From Candidatus Saccharimonadota bacterium (lineage in GTDB: Bacteria > Patescibacteriota > Saccharimonadia > Saccharimonadales > Saccharimonadaceae): DNA of 64,000 bases. The DNA lies in assembly GCA_017513185.1 (NCBI GenBank), contig JAFXGL010000004.1, forward strand, positions 18,071-82,070. Reading direction: 5' to 3'. Positions within the stretch are counted from its first letter, which is position 1. Every line of letters starts with the position of its first letter. Both the position numbers and the translations under genes were made by a program. Positions 7,055 to 15,356 of this stretch are shown here, in pieces. The notes beneath the pieces were generated by a model that made no database searches, was not told the origin of the DNA, and saw only the letters and a program-made list of their open reading frames with translations.

Positions 7055-7817
7055 CGCTCGCCTTATTTTCTTCAGTTTCTACTTCAGGTTCTTCCTCAGG
7101 TTCTACTTCAGGTTCTTTCTCAGGTTCAGCTTCTGGTTCTTCTTCTGGTTCCTCTTCAGGCTCTTCTGGCTCGTCGGGGGTGACGGGCTGAGTTTGTTGT
7201 TGTTGCGGGGCAGGGGCTGGAGTGGCGGACTTATTAAAGATGAGGAAGTAGGCGGCGACGCCACCGACAATCAAGACGCCAAGGACGATGATGAGGATGA
7301 GCGTGGTCTTGGGCAGGGCCTTTTTAGTCTTGGTCTGTGCGAAGGCGCTCTTAGGCATGGCGACGGGAGTTTCTGTGGCGGCTACGGCGAGAATGTCGGG
7401 CGTAGGCTCGGGAATACCTTCGGCGATAGGTGTGGCAACGCCAGGAATAGTAGTGTCGGCTGGGGCTTCCGGTGTAACAGGAGCTTCCGGTGCGGGTGCC
7501 GGGGTTTCTGGAGCAGCGGGTGCTGGCTCGGGAGCGGGCGCTTCAGGCGCTACCGGCTTGGGTGCTGGTGCGGGTGTGGGCTCCGGCGCTGGGGCTGGCG
7601 CTGGGGCTGGTTCTGGAGCGGGTGCAGGTGTGGGCTCGGGCGTTGGGGCCGGCTCTGCGACTGGTGCTGGAGCTTCTGGTGCGGGTGCCGGGGTTTCTGG
7701 AGCAGCGGGTGCTGGCTCGGGAGCGGGCGCTTCAGGCGTTACCGGCTTGGGTGCTGGTGCGGGTGTGGGCTCCGGTGCGGGAGCTGGGGTTGGCGGAGTG
7801 GGTTGGTTTGGATCCAT
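7050..7817 (-). CDS. Pro/Ala-rich single-pass membrane protein
   Basis: The 255-aa protein has three parts: an N-terminal Pro/Ala/Glu low-complexity region (about residues 1-165), one membrane span (about 175-198, TLILIIVLGVLIVGGVAAYFLIF type), and a C-terminal region with a Pro/Gln linker then a run of Glu-Pro repeats ending in KASE. It contains a 63-residue internal repeat. Such proteins probably extend through or along the envelope; the specific role is unknown. It starts 3 bases after the stop of the 7820-8641 gene, so the pair forms one operon. A similar Pro/Ala-rich architecture recurs at 39192-39788. Confidence 0.8.
   Translation of the reverse strand: MDPNQPTPPTPAPAPEPTPAPAPKPVTPEAPAPEPAPAAPETPAPAPEAPAPVAEPAPTPEPTPAPAPEPAPAPAPAPEPTPAPAPKPVAPEAPAPEPAPAAPETPAPAPEAPVTPEAPADTTIPGVATPIAEGIPEPTPDILAVAATETPVAMPKSAFAQTKTKKALPKTTLILIIVLGVLIVGGVAAYFLIFNKSATPAPAPQQQQTQPVTPDEPEEPEEEPEEEPEAEPEKEPEVEPEEEPEVETEENKASE
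7481..7775 (-). repeat. 189-bp-period internal coding repeat
   Basis: Copies 7481-7586 and 7670-7775 are almost identical (about 106 bp with a few substitutions) and lie 189 bp, or 63 codons, apart, so the reading frame is kept. Confidence 0.85.
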
Positions 7818-7819
7818 AG

Positions 7820-8641
7820 TTATTTCTCCTCGGTGTTAGTGTTGGTTTCGGTGTCGGTAGAAGTGCCGCGAGTGGGCTCGGTGGTTTCTTCGGTGCTAGA
7901 TTTAGTCTCAGTGTCGGCCTTAGTCTCGGTCTTGCTAGTGTCGGCCGGGGCGGTTTGGGAAGATTCCGGTTTGTTGAAAATGTTGGGGAAAGGATTATCA
8001 ATAATCTTTTGTTCGACGAGAATGCAAAGCGTGACGGCGGCGACGGCTAGCAAGAAGAGAATGAAAAGGAAGATGTGGGCGCCGTGGCCTTTTTTCTTGG
8101 GCTCGGTGGAAAGTGGCTCGGAAAGGTCGACAGAGGCGTCTTCGGTGTTGAGACGGTTAAGCGCGGCTTCGACTTCGGGGGAGTATTTTTTGGTGCGGGT
8201 GGGAGACTCTTGGGGCTCCTCTTCGGTGTCCATCGTGAGGATTTTGGCTTCGGATGACGAATCAGACGAGCTCTCTTGAGGCTGGGAAGATTCAGGCTGA
8301 TTTTCGTCGTCGTCCAGTCGAGCGGCTCGCAATGCGCTTCGGGTAGCACCGGCCATCGATTGCTCGCCTTCGTGGACTCCTTCGAAAATCTGTGAATCTT
8401 CTTTTATAGCCTCGCGAGAGTCATCTGATTCGTCAGGCTTATCAGACTCGGATTGTTCCTCGGGCTCGGGAGTGTAGTCAGAGATTTCTTCCTCTCTGGG
8501 CTCTTCGACGTCGTCGTGATGTTCCTCGTGGTGTTCCTCCTCTTTGGGTGGCTTCTCCTCGGGCTCGTGGTGTTTAGGTTGGTGTTCTTCGCCAGTGTTA
8601 TTGGCGATGTTTTGAGATAAATTACGTAATTTTTCTTCCAT
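7820..8641 (-). CDS. Acidic single-pass membrane protein
   Basis: No family is recognised. The first about 185 residues are strongly acidic with Glu/His and Ser/Asp runs, followed by a basic stop-transfer patch (PKKKGHGAH), a membrane span at about residues 191-212 (IFLFILFLLAVAAVTLCILV type) and a Ser/Thr/Glu-rich C-terminal region of about 55 residues. This suggests an acidic cytoplasmic domain and a short exposed Thr/Ser-rich tail (inference). It is first in a two-gene operon with the Pro/Ala-rich protein and is transcribed divergently from dnaE. Confidence 0.78.
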   Translation of the reverse strand: MEEKLRNLSQNIANNTGEEHQPKHHEPEEKPPKEEEHHEEHHDDVEEPREEEISDYTPEPEEQSESDKPDESDDSREAIKEDSQIFEGVHEGEQSMAGATRSALRAARLDDDENQPESSQPQESSSDSSSEAKILTMDTEEEPQESPTRTKKYSPEVEAALNRLNTEDASVDLSEPLSTEPKKKGHGAHIFLFILFLLAVAAVTLCILVEQKIIDNPFPNIFNKPESSQTAPADTSKTETKADTETKSSTEETTEPTRGTSTDTETNTNTEEK

Positions 8642-8678
8642 GGTTAACTTTATTTTAACATAAAAGGTTTGAGAGTGG

Positions 8679-8684
8679 TATAAT
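8679..8684 (+). promoter_or_regulatory. dnaE -10 element (leaderless)
   Basis: TGG-TATAAT ends exactly 6 bp before ATG 8691. The GGAGGAA sequence further on lies inside the coding region. Confidence 0.65.
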
Positions 8685-8690
8685 AATTTT

Positions 8691-11600
8691 ATGAAAAATG
8701 TGGAGGAAAAGGAACGGGTGGAACTAAAACCGAGTGATTTTGTGCATTTACATAATCACACGCACTATTCGCTGCTAGATGGTCTGACAAAAATTCCGGA
8801 GCTGGTGGACTTTGTAAAGGAACATGGGATGGAAGCGGTGGCGGTGACGGACCACGGGACGATGTCGGGGCTGGTAGAGCTATATAAAACCTGTAAAGAT
8901 GCGGGGATTAAGCCGATATTGGGGCTGGAGGCCTATGTGGCGGCGAGGAATTTGGAAGATCGTGACCCGGCGCACGATAAGCAGCGTTTTCATATCACGT
9001 TGCTCGCGATGAACGATAAAGGGTTTGAGAATTTGTGTCGGCTGATGAGCAATGCCGAGATTAACGGCAAATATTACAAGCCGCGTACGGACCATAAAGA
9101 TATGGAAAAGTACAGTGAGGGGATTATTTGCCTGTCGGGCTGTGCGGGGTCAGAAATTTCGGAGGCGCTCCGAGCGGGGGACGAGAAGCGGGCGATAGAG
9201 CTGATAAAATGGCATAAGAAAGTCTACGGTGACCGTTTTTATCTAGAGATGCAAGACCACGGGCATCCGGATTCGCCGACGCATTGGAAAGAGCAGGAGA
9301 AGATAAACAATTGGCATATGGCGCATGCGGAGGAGCTGGGAGTGCCGCTGGTGGTGACGTGTGATGCGCACTATTTAAAGCACGAAGACCAAGATGCACA
9401 CGAGGTGTTACTGTGTGTGGGGACGGGGTCGAATTTGTCCGATACAAACCGGATGAGTTTGAAAGAGTTCCAGCTACATGTGATTCCGCCGGAAGACATT
9501 ATTGCGCGGTGGGGCAAGACTTGTCCCGAGGCGGTGCTGAATACTAAGCGGATCGCGGACCGATGTAATGTGGAGTTGCAGCTGGGGCGTATCTTGATTC
9601 CGAAGTTTCCGGTGCCGGAGGGGGAGACGGACAAGAGTTACCTGGATAAGTTGGTGTTTAGAGGATTGGCGTTTCGTTATGGTGGAAAAACGGAGGATGA
9701 GACGGCGAAGCTGTCGATTGATGAATGTCGGAAGATTCTAGAGAAAGTGGATGAGGGGCGGGACGAGTTGCATAAGTTGCTGCCGCGGATTGACTATGAG
9801 CTGTCGGTGGTGGACAAGATGGGGTATAATGGCTATTTCTTGATTGTGTGGGACTTCATCAACTGGGGCAAGAAAAAAGGAATTATCTATGGTCCGGGGC
9901 GTGGGTCGGCGGCGGGGGCGCTGCTAGCCTATGCGCTGCGTATTACCGAGCTAGACCCGATGAAGTACGACCTGCTGTTCGAACGATTCCTCAACCCAGA
10001 CCGGATTTCTATGCCGGATATTGATACAGATATCCAGGATACGCGACGTGACGAGGTGATTGAATATTGTACCGAGAAATATGGCAAGGGGCGGGTGTCG
10101 AACATTGCAACGTTTGGTAAGATGATGGCAAAAAACGCGGTGCGAGATGTGGCGCGGGTGTTGGAGGTACCATATGCGGAGGCGGATAGACTGGCCAAGA
10201 TGGTGCCAGACCCGGTGATGGGGCACCATTGCCATTTGCCGGACGCGATTCGTGACGTGCCGGACCTCAAGAACGAATATGAGACGAATCCGACCAGTAA
10301 GGAGGTGCTGGATTTTGCGAGCCGGCTGGAAGGGACGATACGCGGCCACGGCGTGCACGCTTGTGGTGTAGTGATTGCGCCGGATGATTTGGTGAAGTTT
10401 GTGCCGCTGGAAGTTTCGGCGAAGGGGCCGATTGCGGCGCAGTTCCCGATGGGAACGATCGAGGAACTGGGGTTACTCAAGATGGACTTTCTTGGGCTTT
10501 CTAACCTTTCCGTGATTAACAATGCCCTTAGGATGATTCGGAAGGTGTATGGTGACGATATAGATATGTATTCGGTGCCATTGGACGACCCGCTAACCTA
10601 CGAGCTGTTCCAGCGAGCAGAGACGACGGGTGTGTTCCAGCTAGAGTCGGCGGGGATGAAGCGCTACCTCAAAGACTTGAAGGCGGACCATTTTGAGGAT
10701 ATTATCGCGATGGTGGCCCTGTATCGTCCGGGGCCGATGCAGTTTATTGATTCGTTTATTCGGCGCAAACACGGTGAAGAGGAAATAACTTATTTGCACC
10801 CAGGGCTAGAAAACGCGCTGAAGAGTACGTATGGGATTTTGATTTATCAGGAACAGTTCATGCAGATTAGCCGCGAATGGTGTGGGTTTACTGGTGGACA
10901 GGCGGATACATTGCGTAAGGCGGTGGGTAAAAAGAAGATTGATTTGATGAAAAAGGTGAAGCCGCAATTCATCGAGGGGGCGGTAAAGGTCGGTGGAGCG
11001 ACGGAGGAGATTGCGGAGAAGTTTTGGGCGCAGCTGCTAGATTTTGCGAACTATTGTTTTAATAAAAGCCATGCTGCGTGCTATGGATTAGTGAGCTATT
11101 GGACGGCGTATCTGAAGGCGCATTATCCGGATGCGTATATGGCGGCACTGATGACCGCGGATATGCGGTGGACGGACAGGCTCGCGATTGAAATTGCTGA
11201 GTGTAAGCGGATGGGACTGAAGGTGCTGGGGCCAGATATAAACGAGAGCTTTGGTGATTTTGGTATTGTGAAGGGTGAGAAGACGATTCGCTTTGGCCTT
11301 TCTGGTATTAAGGGGGTGGGCAAGGCATTGGTGGAGGAGAAGGTGATTCCGGAACGGAAGGCGAATGGGCCGTTTAAGAGCGTGTGCGACTTTGCCAAGA
11401 GGGTGGATTCGACGAAGTTCAACAAGAAGGCGTGGGAGTCGACGATTAAAACTGGAGGGTTTGACCGGTTTGGGACTAGGTCGGACTTGCTGTTTAACTT
11501 GGAGAATATTCAGGCGTATGGGGCGAAGATGCAAAAAGATGCGGCTTCGGGGCAGACGGATCTCTTTGGGGCGTTTGGGGCGGCTGCGGCGATACCAGAG

Positions 11601-12437
11601 GTGGAGATAAAGCCGGCGCCGGCGCAATTTAGTGAGAAGGAGCAGCTGATGTGGGAGCGTGACCTGATGGGTCTATATATTTCTGCGCATCCGCTGGATA
11701 AGTATGATAAGTTTTTTGAGGAGCAGACGCATCCGTATTCACTGGTGAACCTAGAGAATGACGGCAAGACCGTGGTGGTAGGCGGGATTATTACTAGTAT
11801 TCGGACGATTTTGACTAAGAGTAATACCAAGATGGCGTTTGTGAAGATAGAGAATAAGACTAGTGAGCAAGAGGTGATTGTATTTCCGAGCGTGTTTGAG
11901 GAGTATGGCGGAAAGCTGGTGCAGGATAATGTTGTAAAAATTACTGGGCGGGTGAATGCACGAGATAAGAACGGGGTGGTGACGCCGGAGGTGAAGGTGT
12001 TGATGGATAGTCTGGAGGTGATTTCTGACGAGATGCTGGCGGATTATAAGGAGACTGGGACGCGGTTGGAGCCGCCGAAGGAGGCAGCTGGGGGGTTTCG
12101 AAAGCAGCGGAAGAATTGGAGCTCAGCGGAGGGGGTTTCTCGTGGTGGTGCACCAAAACAGGCGATGACATTTGAGCCGGTACGGGTGGTGGAAGCGCCG
12201 AAAGACGTGCGGAAGGAGAAGGTGTATATATTGGTGGAGAAGCCGGACGACGTGGAGACTTTGTCGGCGATTAAACGGGTGTGTGACCGGAATTTGGGGA
12301 TGCAGGAAGTGATTTTGGTGTTAGCCGAGAAAGAGGAAAAGAAGGCGCTGAAGATGCCGTTCAAAGTGGAGGCGTGCGAAGAGTTTTTGACGGATATGAA
12401 GACGGTGGTGGGTGAAGATAATATTAAAGTGAAATAA
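8691..12437 (+). CDS. dnaE: DNA polymerase III alpha subunit
   Basis: Replicative DNA polymerase of the C family, 1248 aa. The N-terminal PHP domain starts with FVHLHNHTHYSLLDG (about residues 18-32) and TDHGTM. The catalytic palm carries MPDIDTDIQD (about 441-450) with the two metal-binding Asp residues, and the fingers region has the GPGRGSAAGAL and YRPGPMQFI motifs. A helix-hairpin-helix region follows, then an OB-fold nucleic-acid binding domain (about 1010-1090). It is the DnaE1 type without an internal exonuclease, so proofreading must come from PHP or a separate subunit. It stands alone and converges on the 12479-13849 operon. Confidence 0.98.
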   Translation: MKNVEEKERVELKPSDFVHLHNHTHYSLLDGLTKIPELVDFVKEHGMEAVAVTDHGTMSGLVELYKTCKDAGIKPILGLEAYVAARNLEDRDPAHDKQRFHITLLAMNDKGFENLCRLMSNAEINGKYYKPRTDHKDMEKYSEGIICLSGCAGSEISEALRAGDEKRAIELIKWHKKVYGDRFYLEMQDHGHPDSPTHWKEQEKINNWHMAHAEELGVPLVVTCDAHYLKHEDQDAHEVLLCVGTGSNLSDTNRMSLKEFQLHVIPPEDIIARWGKTCPEAVLNTKRIADRCNVELQLGRILIPKFPVPEGETDKSYLDKLVFRGLAFRYGGKTEDETAKLSIDECRKILEKVDEGRDELHKLLPRIDYELSVVDKMGYNGYFLIVWDFINWGKKKGIIYGPGRGSAAGALLAYALRITELDPMKYDLLFERFLNPDRISMPDIDTDIQDTRRDEVIEYCTEKYGKGRVSNIATFGKMMAKNAVRDVARVLEVPYAEADRLAKMVPDPVMGHHCHLPDAIRDVPDLKNEYETNPTSKEVLDFASRLEGTIRGHGVHACGVVIAPDDLVKFVPLEVSAKGPIAAQFPMGTIEELGLLKMDFLGLSNLSVINNALRMIRKVYGDDIDMYSVPLDDPLTYELFQRAETTGVFQLESAGMKRYLKDLKADHFEDIIAMVALYRPGPMQFIDSFIRRKHGEEEITYLHPGLENALKSTYGILIYQEQFMQISREWCGFTGGQADTLRKAVGKKKIDLMKKVKPQFIEGAVKVGGATEEIAEKFWAQLLDFANYCFNKSHAACYGLVSYWTAYLKAHYPDAYMAALMTADMRWTDRLAIEIAECKRMGLKVLGPDINESFGDFGIVKGEKTIRFGLSGIKGVGKALVEEKVIPERKANGPFKSVCDFAKRVDSTKFNKKAWESTIKTGGFDRFGTRSDLLFNLENIQAYGAKMQKDAASGQTDLFGAFGAAAAIPEVEIKPAPAQFSEKEQLMWERDLMGLYISAHPLDKYDKFFEEQTHPYSLVNLENDGKTVVVGGIITSIRTILTKSNTKMAFVKIENKTSEQEVIVFPSVFEEYGGKLVQDNVVKITGRVNARDKNGVVTPEVKVLMDSLEVISDEMLADYKETGTRLEPPKEAAGGFRKQRKNWSSAEGVSRGGAPKQAMTFEPVRVVEAPKDVRKEKVYILVEKPDDVETLSAIKRVCDRNLGMQEVILVLAEKEEKKALKMPFKVEACEEFLTDMKTVVGEDNIKVK

Positions 12438-12460
12438 AAATCACCCCTTTGCAGGGGTGA
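12436..12460 (-). terminator. Terminator of the L,D-transpeptidase operon
   Basis: Stem TCACCCC/GGGGTGA with a six-base loop, followed on the minus strand by T5. It abuts the dnaE stop codon. Confidence 0.8.
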
Positions 12461-12478
12461 AGTCGGTCGTTAAGGTAA

Positions 12479-12982
12479 TTAGTCCCAGTCGGCGTAGTCG
12501 GTGTCTTCAAACAGCCATTCGTAGCCAGGGGCGTTGTAGGGTTGGTAGGCGCGGTCGTCAATGACGAGAGTGACGTTTTTTGATTCGTTGTGATAGAGCC
12601 AATACATGAAGTCATCAAGGAAGATTCCGCATTCGTCGCTTAGTTCCCCGAGGGTGAATACTCCGAGGGGCAGATTGTCGCGTTTGTGCCAATCTTTGGT
12701 GGCAATCAGCAGACCATCGCGAAAAAGGCAGACGGTGGTGATGTTGCTGCGGCCGCCACGAGCAATGTAGATGAGGTCTTCGTAGTCGGATTCGGCGTAG
12801 ATGCTGGCGAGATCGGCCATGTAATATGGGGTTCCTTCCCAGTAGCTGGGGAAACCAATGAGTTCTTCAGCTTTGGCCGGGACGGTGATGGAGCAGATGA
12901 TGACAATGACAGCTACAATAACTGCGATGATAGTGGCGACGCCGACAAATTCCAGAGTGAGCTGTTTCTTAGTCTTTAACAT
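12479..12982 (-). CDS. Hypothetical membrane-anchored extracytoplasmic protein, 167 aa
   Basis: No family recognised. A short basic N-terminus (LKTKKQ) precedes a hydrophobic segment at about residues 12-34, giving a signal anchor or uncleaved signal. The remaining about 130 residues are acidic and rich in Tyr/Trp/Asp, with two cysteines. GGGAGGG lies close upstream of the ATG. It is the second gene after the L,D-transpeptidase, 24 bases downstream, with the same type of ribosome site, so it may work with that enzyme at the cell wall (inference). Confidence 0.75.
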   Translation of the reverse strand: MLKTKKQLTLEFVGVATIIAVIVAVIVIICSITVPAKAEELIGFPSYWEGTPYYMADLASIYAESDYEDLIYIARGGRSNITTVCLFRDGLLIATKDWHKRDNLPLGVFTLGELSDECGIFLDDFMYWLYHNESKNVTLVIDDRAYQPYNAPGYEWLFEDTDYADWD

Positions 12983-13006
12983 GATAATTCCCTCCCAATT
13001 ATAATA

Positions 13007-13849
13007 TTAAGGTCTGAGGTCCCAGTCGCGGTCATCGACGACGATGACGGTTCCCTGGGTGCAGAATTCCTGATGCCATTTGGCATCTTCTTTGGCTAGG
13101 CGAACGCAACCGTGCGTGCAGTTTTTGCCGAGGACAGACGTGGAATTGTTGCCGTAGGTCCATTCGCCCTGCTTGTTTTTGTGCAAGAGGACAGAGTGGA
13201 AGTAGTCGCCGTTGACGATGGGTACAGAGAAATTTCCGCGCCAGGCGTTTTTGCCTTTACCGCCACCGATACAACTGCCAGGTCTTGGTGTCTTTTTGAG
13301 GACGACGTTGCAGAGGTCGGTGTAACAACCTTTGCTGGTGTTGCCAGTGGCAGCGAGCATGACGCGAACTAAGCGCCAGCGTCCGTCTTCTCCGAGTTCG
13401 TAATCTTCAACGAGATGCGAACCGATGTTGAGGTGGACGGCGCGACCGTTGGTACTCTTGGCGAAGCAAGTCGCCAGGCAGGGATGCCAGTAGGGGTAGA
13501 CGCCGGTAGTGTCTTCGATGCCGAGAGCTTTGAGGGTCTTGGGGCCGACGATGCCGTCGACCGTGAGGCCTTTGCTGTGCTGGAAACGCTTGACGGCGTT
13601 ACCCATGGCAGGTCCGAAGATGCCGTCGACGCTGAGTTTGGCGCCTTTACGATTGAGCGCTCGCTGAATGGTTTTGATGAATTCAGGGTCGTAATCGTCG
13701 TGTTCGTCGAGCAGCACCTCAATGTCGTCAGCGGTAAGAGTAATCTCTTCCTCTGAGACAGAGATAGCGCCACACGAGTCGGCGTAGGCGGTGGTGGTAG
13801 AAACGAGTAGGACTAGAGCGGTAAGAGCGACGAGAAATTTCTTCAACAT
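13007..13849 (-). CDS. L,D-transpeptidase (YkuD) with peptidoglycan-binding domain
   Basis: A signal peptide (about residues 1-23, ending AYA-DS) is followed by a PG-binding type 1 domain (about 55-110: IQRALNRKG, VDGIFGPAMGNAVKRFQ, VDGIVGPKTLKALG) and a YkuD domain (about 130-275). The catalytic motif reads CTHGCVRL near residues 246-253, with Thr where SHGC(V)R enzymes have Ser; the nucleophile Cys and its neighbours are kept. The enzyme would make 3-3 cross-links or attach proteins to peptidoglycan outside the membrane. Several additional cysteines suggest disulfides. The unit has a strong promoter and a leader hairpin. Confidence 0.92.
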   Translation of the reverse strand: MLKKFLVALTALVLLVSTTTAYADSCGAISVSEEEITLTADDIEVLLDEHDDYDPEFIKTIQRALNRKGAKLSVDGIFGPAMGNAVKRFQHSKGLTVDGIVGPKTLKALGIEDTTGVYPYWHPCLATCFAKSTNGRAVHLNIGSHLVEDYELGEDGRWRLVRVMLAATGNTSKGCYTDLCNVVLKKTPRPGSCIGGGKGKNAWRGNFSVPIVNGDYFHSVLLHKNKQGEWTYGNNSTSVLGKNCTHGCVRLAKEDAKWHQEFCTQGTVIVVDDRDWDLRP

Positions 13850-13900
13850 AATTCCCTCCCAATTATTGCCTTAACGTGTTAAGGTGCAATTTATGGTCTC

Positions 13901-13929
13901 ATTATACCATAAACGTAATAAAAAGTCAA
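13901..13929 (-). promoter_or_regulatory. Strong promoter of the L,D-transpeptidase operon
   Basis: Minus strand: TTGACT (13924-13929), 17 bp, TATAAT (13901-13906) with TGG extension. The leader forms ATTGC-CCTTAA/TTAAGG-GCAAT (about 13865-13890) directly before GGGAGGG. Confidence 0.9.
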
Positions 13930-13945
13930 TAGCTCGCTTGCGGTC

Positions 13946-14047
13946 GATAGCTCGTTCGCAGGCACGGGTCGCTCAGGCCCGTCGTCACGGGCTTCGCGCC
14001 CTAACGCTCGCTCGCAAGCTCCGCAATGCCTGCGAGACGAGACTATC
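13946..14047. repeat. Large branched inverted repeat, element 2
   Basis: Outer arms 13946-13964 and 14027-14047 pair over about 19 bp with two single-base insertions (GATAGCTCGT.. against ..ACGAGACTATC). Inside are hairpins CGGG/CCCG (about 13965-13981) and GGGC/GCCC (about 13989-14001). A CCCCGC/GCGGGG hairpin (14049-14062) follows at once. The gap carries no gene. Confidence 0.7.
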
Positions 14048-14115
14048 TCCCCGCTCGCGGGGCTCTGAATATTCCCGCTAGGGTTCCTATTATCGTCCCT
14101 AAAATTATTCCTAAT

Positions 14116-14433
14116 TTATTTTTTAGTTTTTTCATTAACTTTTTTCTCGACAGCGCTGACGACGGCGTCTTTGATGGCGCCGGTAGTGGCGGTGATGTCT
14201 TTTTTGACGGCTTTAGAGGTGGAGGTAGCGGCGGATTTGACGCCGGCGACGGTATCTTTGGCGTCGTCGATGATGGTATTGCCCTTGTTAGCGATGCGGT
14301 TGAGTTGTTTCATGAGGTGTTTGGCGTCGCGCGAGAGGTCGAGTAGCTTGGTGAGGAGCAAAATCCCCAAGATTAGAAAAACAAAAAGCGTTAAGGACAA
14401 AATGGCGACGATAATCCATTCTGCAGTGTCCAT
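14116..14433 (-). CDS. Small membrane protein with amphipathic tail (DUF948-like)
   Basis: 105 aa: one N-terminal membrane span (about residues 6-29, WIIVAILSLTLFVFLILGILLL type) followed by a Lys/Ala/Thr-rich amphipathic region with repeated VKSAA, AVKKD, AVVSAV segments. This resembles DUF948/YtxH-type general-stress membrane proteins, but the match is by architecture only. AAGGAGG precedes the ATG. It lies 18 bases downstream of galU and probably shares its transcript. Confidence 0.7.
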   Translation of the reverse strand: MDTAEWIIVAILSLTLFVFLILGILLLTKLLDLSRDAKHLMKQLNRIANKGNTIIDDAKDTVAGVKSAATSTSKAVKKDITATTGAIKDAVVSAVEKKVNEKTKK

Positions 14434-14451
14434 GATACCTCCTTTGAGTTA

Positions 14452-15327
14452 TTAATTGTTTTTGATGAATTCGCGAATTTCCCCGGCGTATTCTTCGGTG
14501 TCGAGGATGTGCTTCAAGAGAGCGAAGGAGTAATTTTTGGGGTCGCCAGTGGTCATCCATAGGCCGCCGGTCTGCTTGGCGTAAACTTTGCCGGTGGGGA
14601 TGAGGCGGGCAATGGCTTCGGCGAGCCAAAGTTCGTCGTCTTTGCCGGTGTGTTCGGGGGTGAGGTAGGTGAAAATCTCTGGGGTGAGGAGGTAGCGGCC
14701 GTAAGAGGCAAGGTCGCTCTTGGCCTCGGCGGGTTCGGGCTTCTCTACGAGGCCGTGGAGGACGCCAGTGGCTTCGTCATAGTCGACGGAGGCGTATTTT
14801 TTGATTTCTTCGTGCGGAACGAGTTGACAACCGATGATGGCGCGAGCGTCTGGGTGGCTCTCGAAGGCGTCGACGAGGTCTTTGACGGCGGACTGGCCGT
14901 AGACGATGTCGTCGGAATAGATGGCGATGAAAGCCTCGTCGTCATTAATCAGTGATTTGGCACTGGCGATAGGGGAGCCGTTGCCATAAGGGAGGGCGGG
15001 ATCTTGGGTGATGATGGTGATTTTGGGGAAGCTGAGGACCTTTTTAACAGGCTCGAAGCGGTCAGACTTGCCCTGGGAGGCAAGCTGGGCCTCGACTTTA
15101 TTTACGGGGTTGAAGAAGTAATCTTCGTAGATGTTTTTCCCTTCTGGGGTAACGACGAGAATAAGCTCGCGGATGCCGGCTTCGAGACACTCTTCAATGA
15201 CGAGCTGGATGGCCGGGCGGTTGCCGATGGGCAGCATGCCTTTGGGGATGGTTTTAGTGATGGGCAGGAAGCGGCTAGCAAAACCGGCGTCGGTAATGAT
15301 AGCCTTGGTAGGTTTTTGATAATTCAT
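14452..15327 (-). CDS. galU: UTP-glucose-1-phosphate uridylyltransferase
   Basis: 291 aa, normal for GalU. It makes UDP-glucose from UTP and glucose-1-phosphate for glycan synthesis. The nucleotide-binding N-terminus reads AIITDAGFASRFLPITKTIPKGMLPIGNRPAIQ in separated blocks typical of GalU (FLP-TK-IPK-MLP). The usual G-x-G-T-R signature is G-F-A-S-R here, a conservative but unusual change. VVTPEGK, the sugar-binding EKP (about residues 177-179) and the DDE-LW segment are present. GGAG precedes the ATG and a TGC-TATACT promoter lies just upstream. Confidence 0.92.
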   Translation of the reverse strand: MNYQKPTKAIITDAGFASRFLPITKTIPKGMLPIGNRPAIQLVIEECLEAGIRELILVVTPEGKNIYEDYFFNPVNKVEAQLASQGKSDRFEPVKKVLSFPKITIITQDPALPYGNGSPIASAKSLINDDEAFIAIYSDDIVYGQSAVKDLVDAFESHPDARAIIGCQLVPHEEIKKYASVDYDEATGVLHGLVEKPEPAEAKSDLASYGRYLLTPEIFTYLTPEHTGKDDELWLAEAIARLIPTGKVYAKQTGGLWMTTGDPKNYSFALLKHILDTEEYAGEIREFIKNN

Positions 15328-15356
15328 TAATAACTCCTTGAGACTCTAGTATAGCA

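Noticed and set aside
7481-7775. Possible CRISPR-like array
   Set aside because: Only two copies, 63-codon spacing and continuous reading frame; it is a coding repeat.
7194-8279. Long plus-strand frames opposite the Pro/Ala-rich and acidic membrane protein genes
   Set aside because: They are mirror frames of repetitive GC-rich codons; the encoded peptides are Gly/Cys/Arg or Gly/Ala runs without promoter or ribosome site.
13921-14110. Degenerate tRNA or rRNA fragment in the GC-rich gap
   Set aside because: Hairpins do not fit a cloverleaf with anticodon and T loops, and no rRNA motifs are visible.
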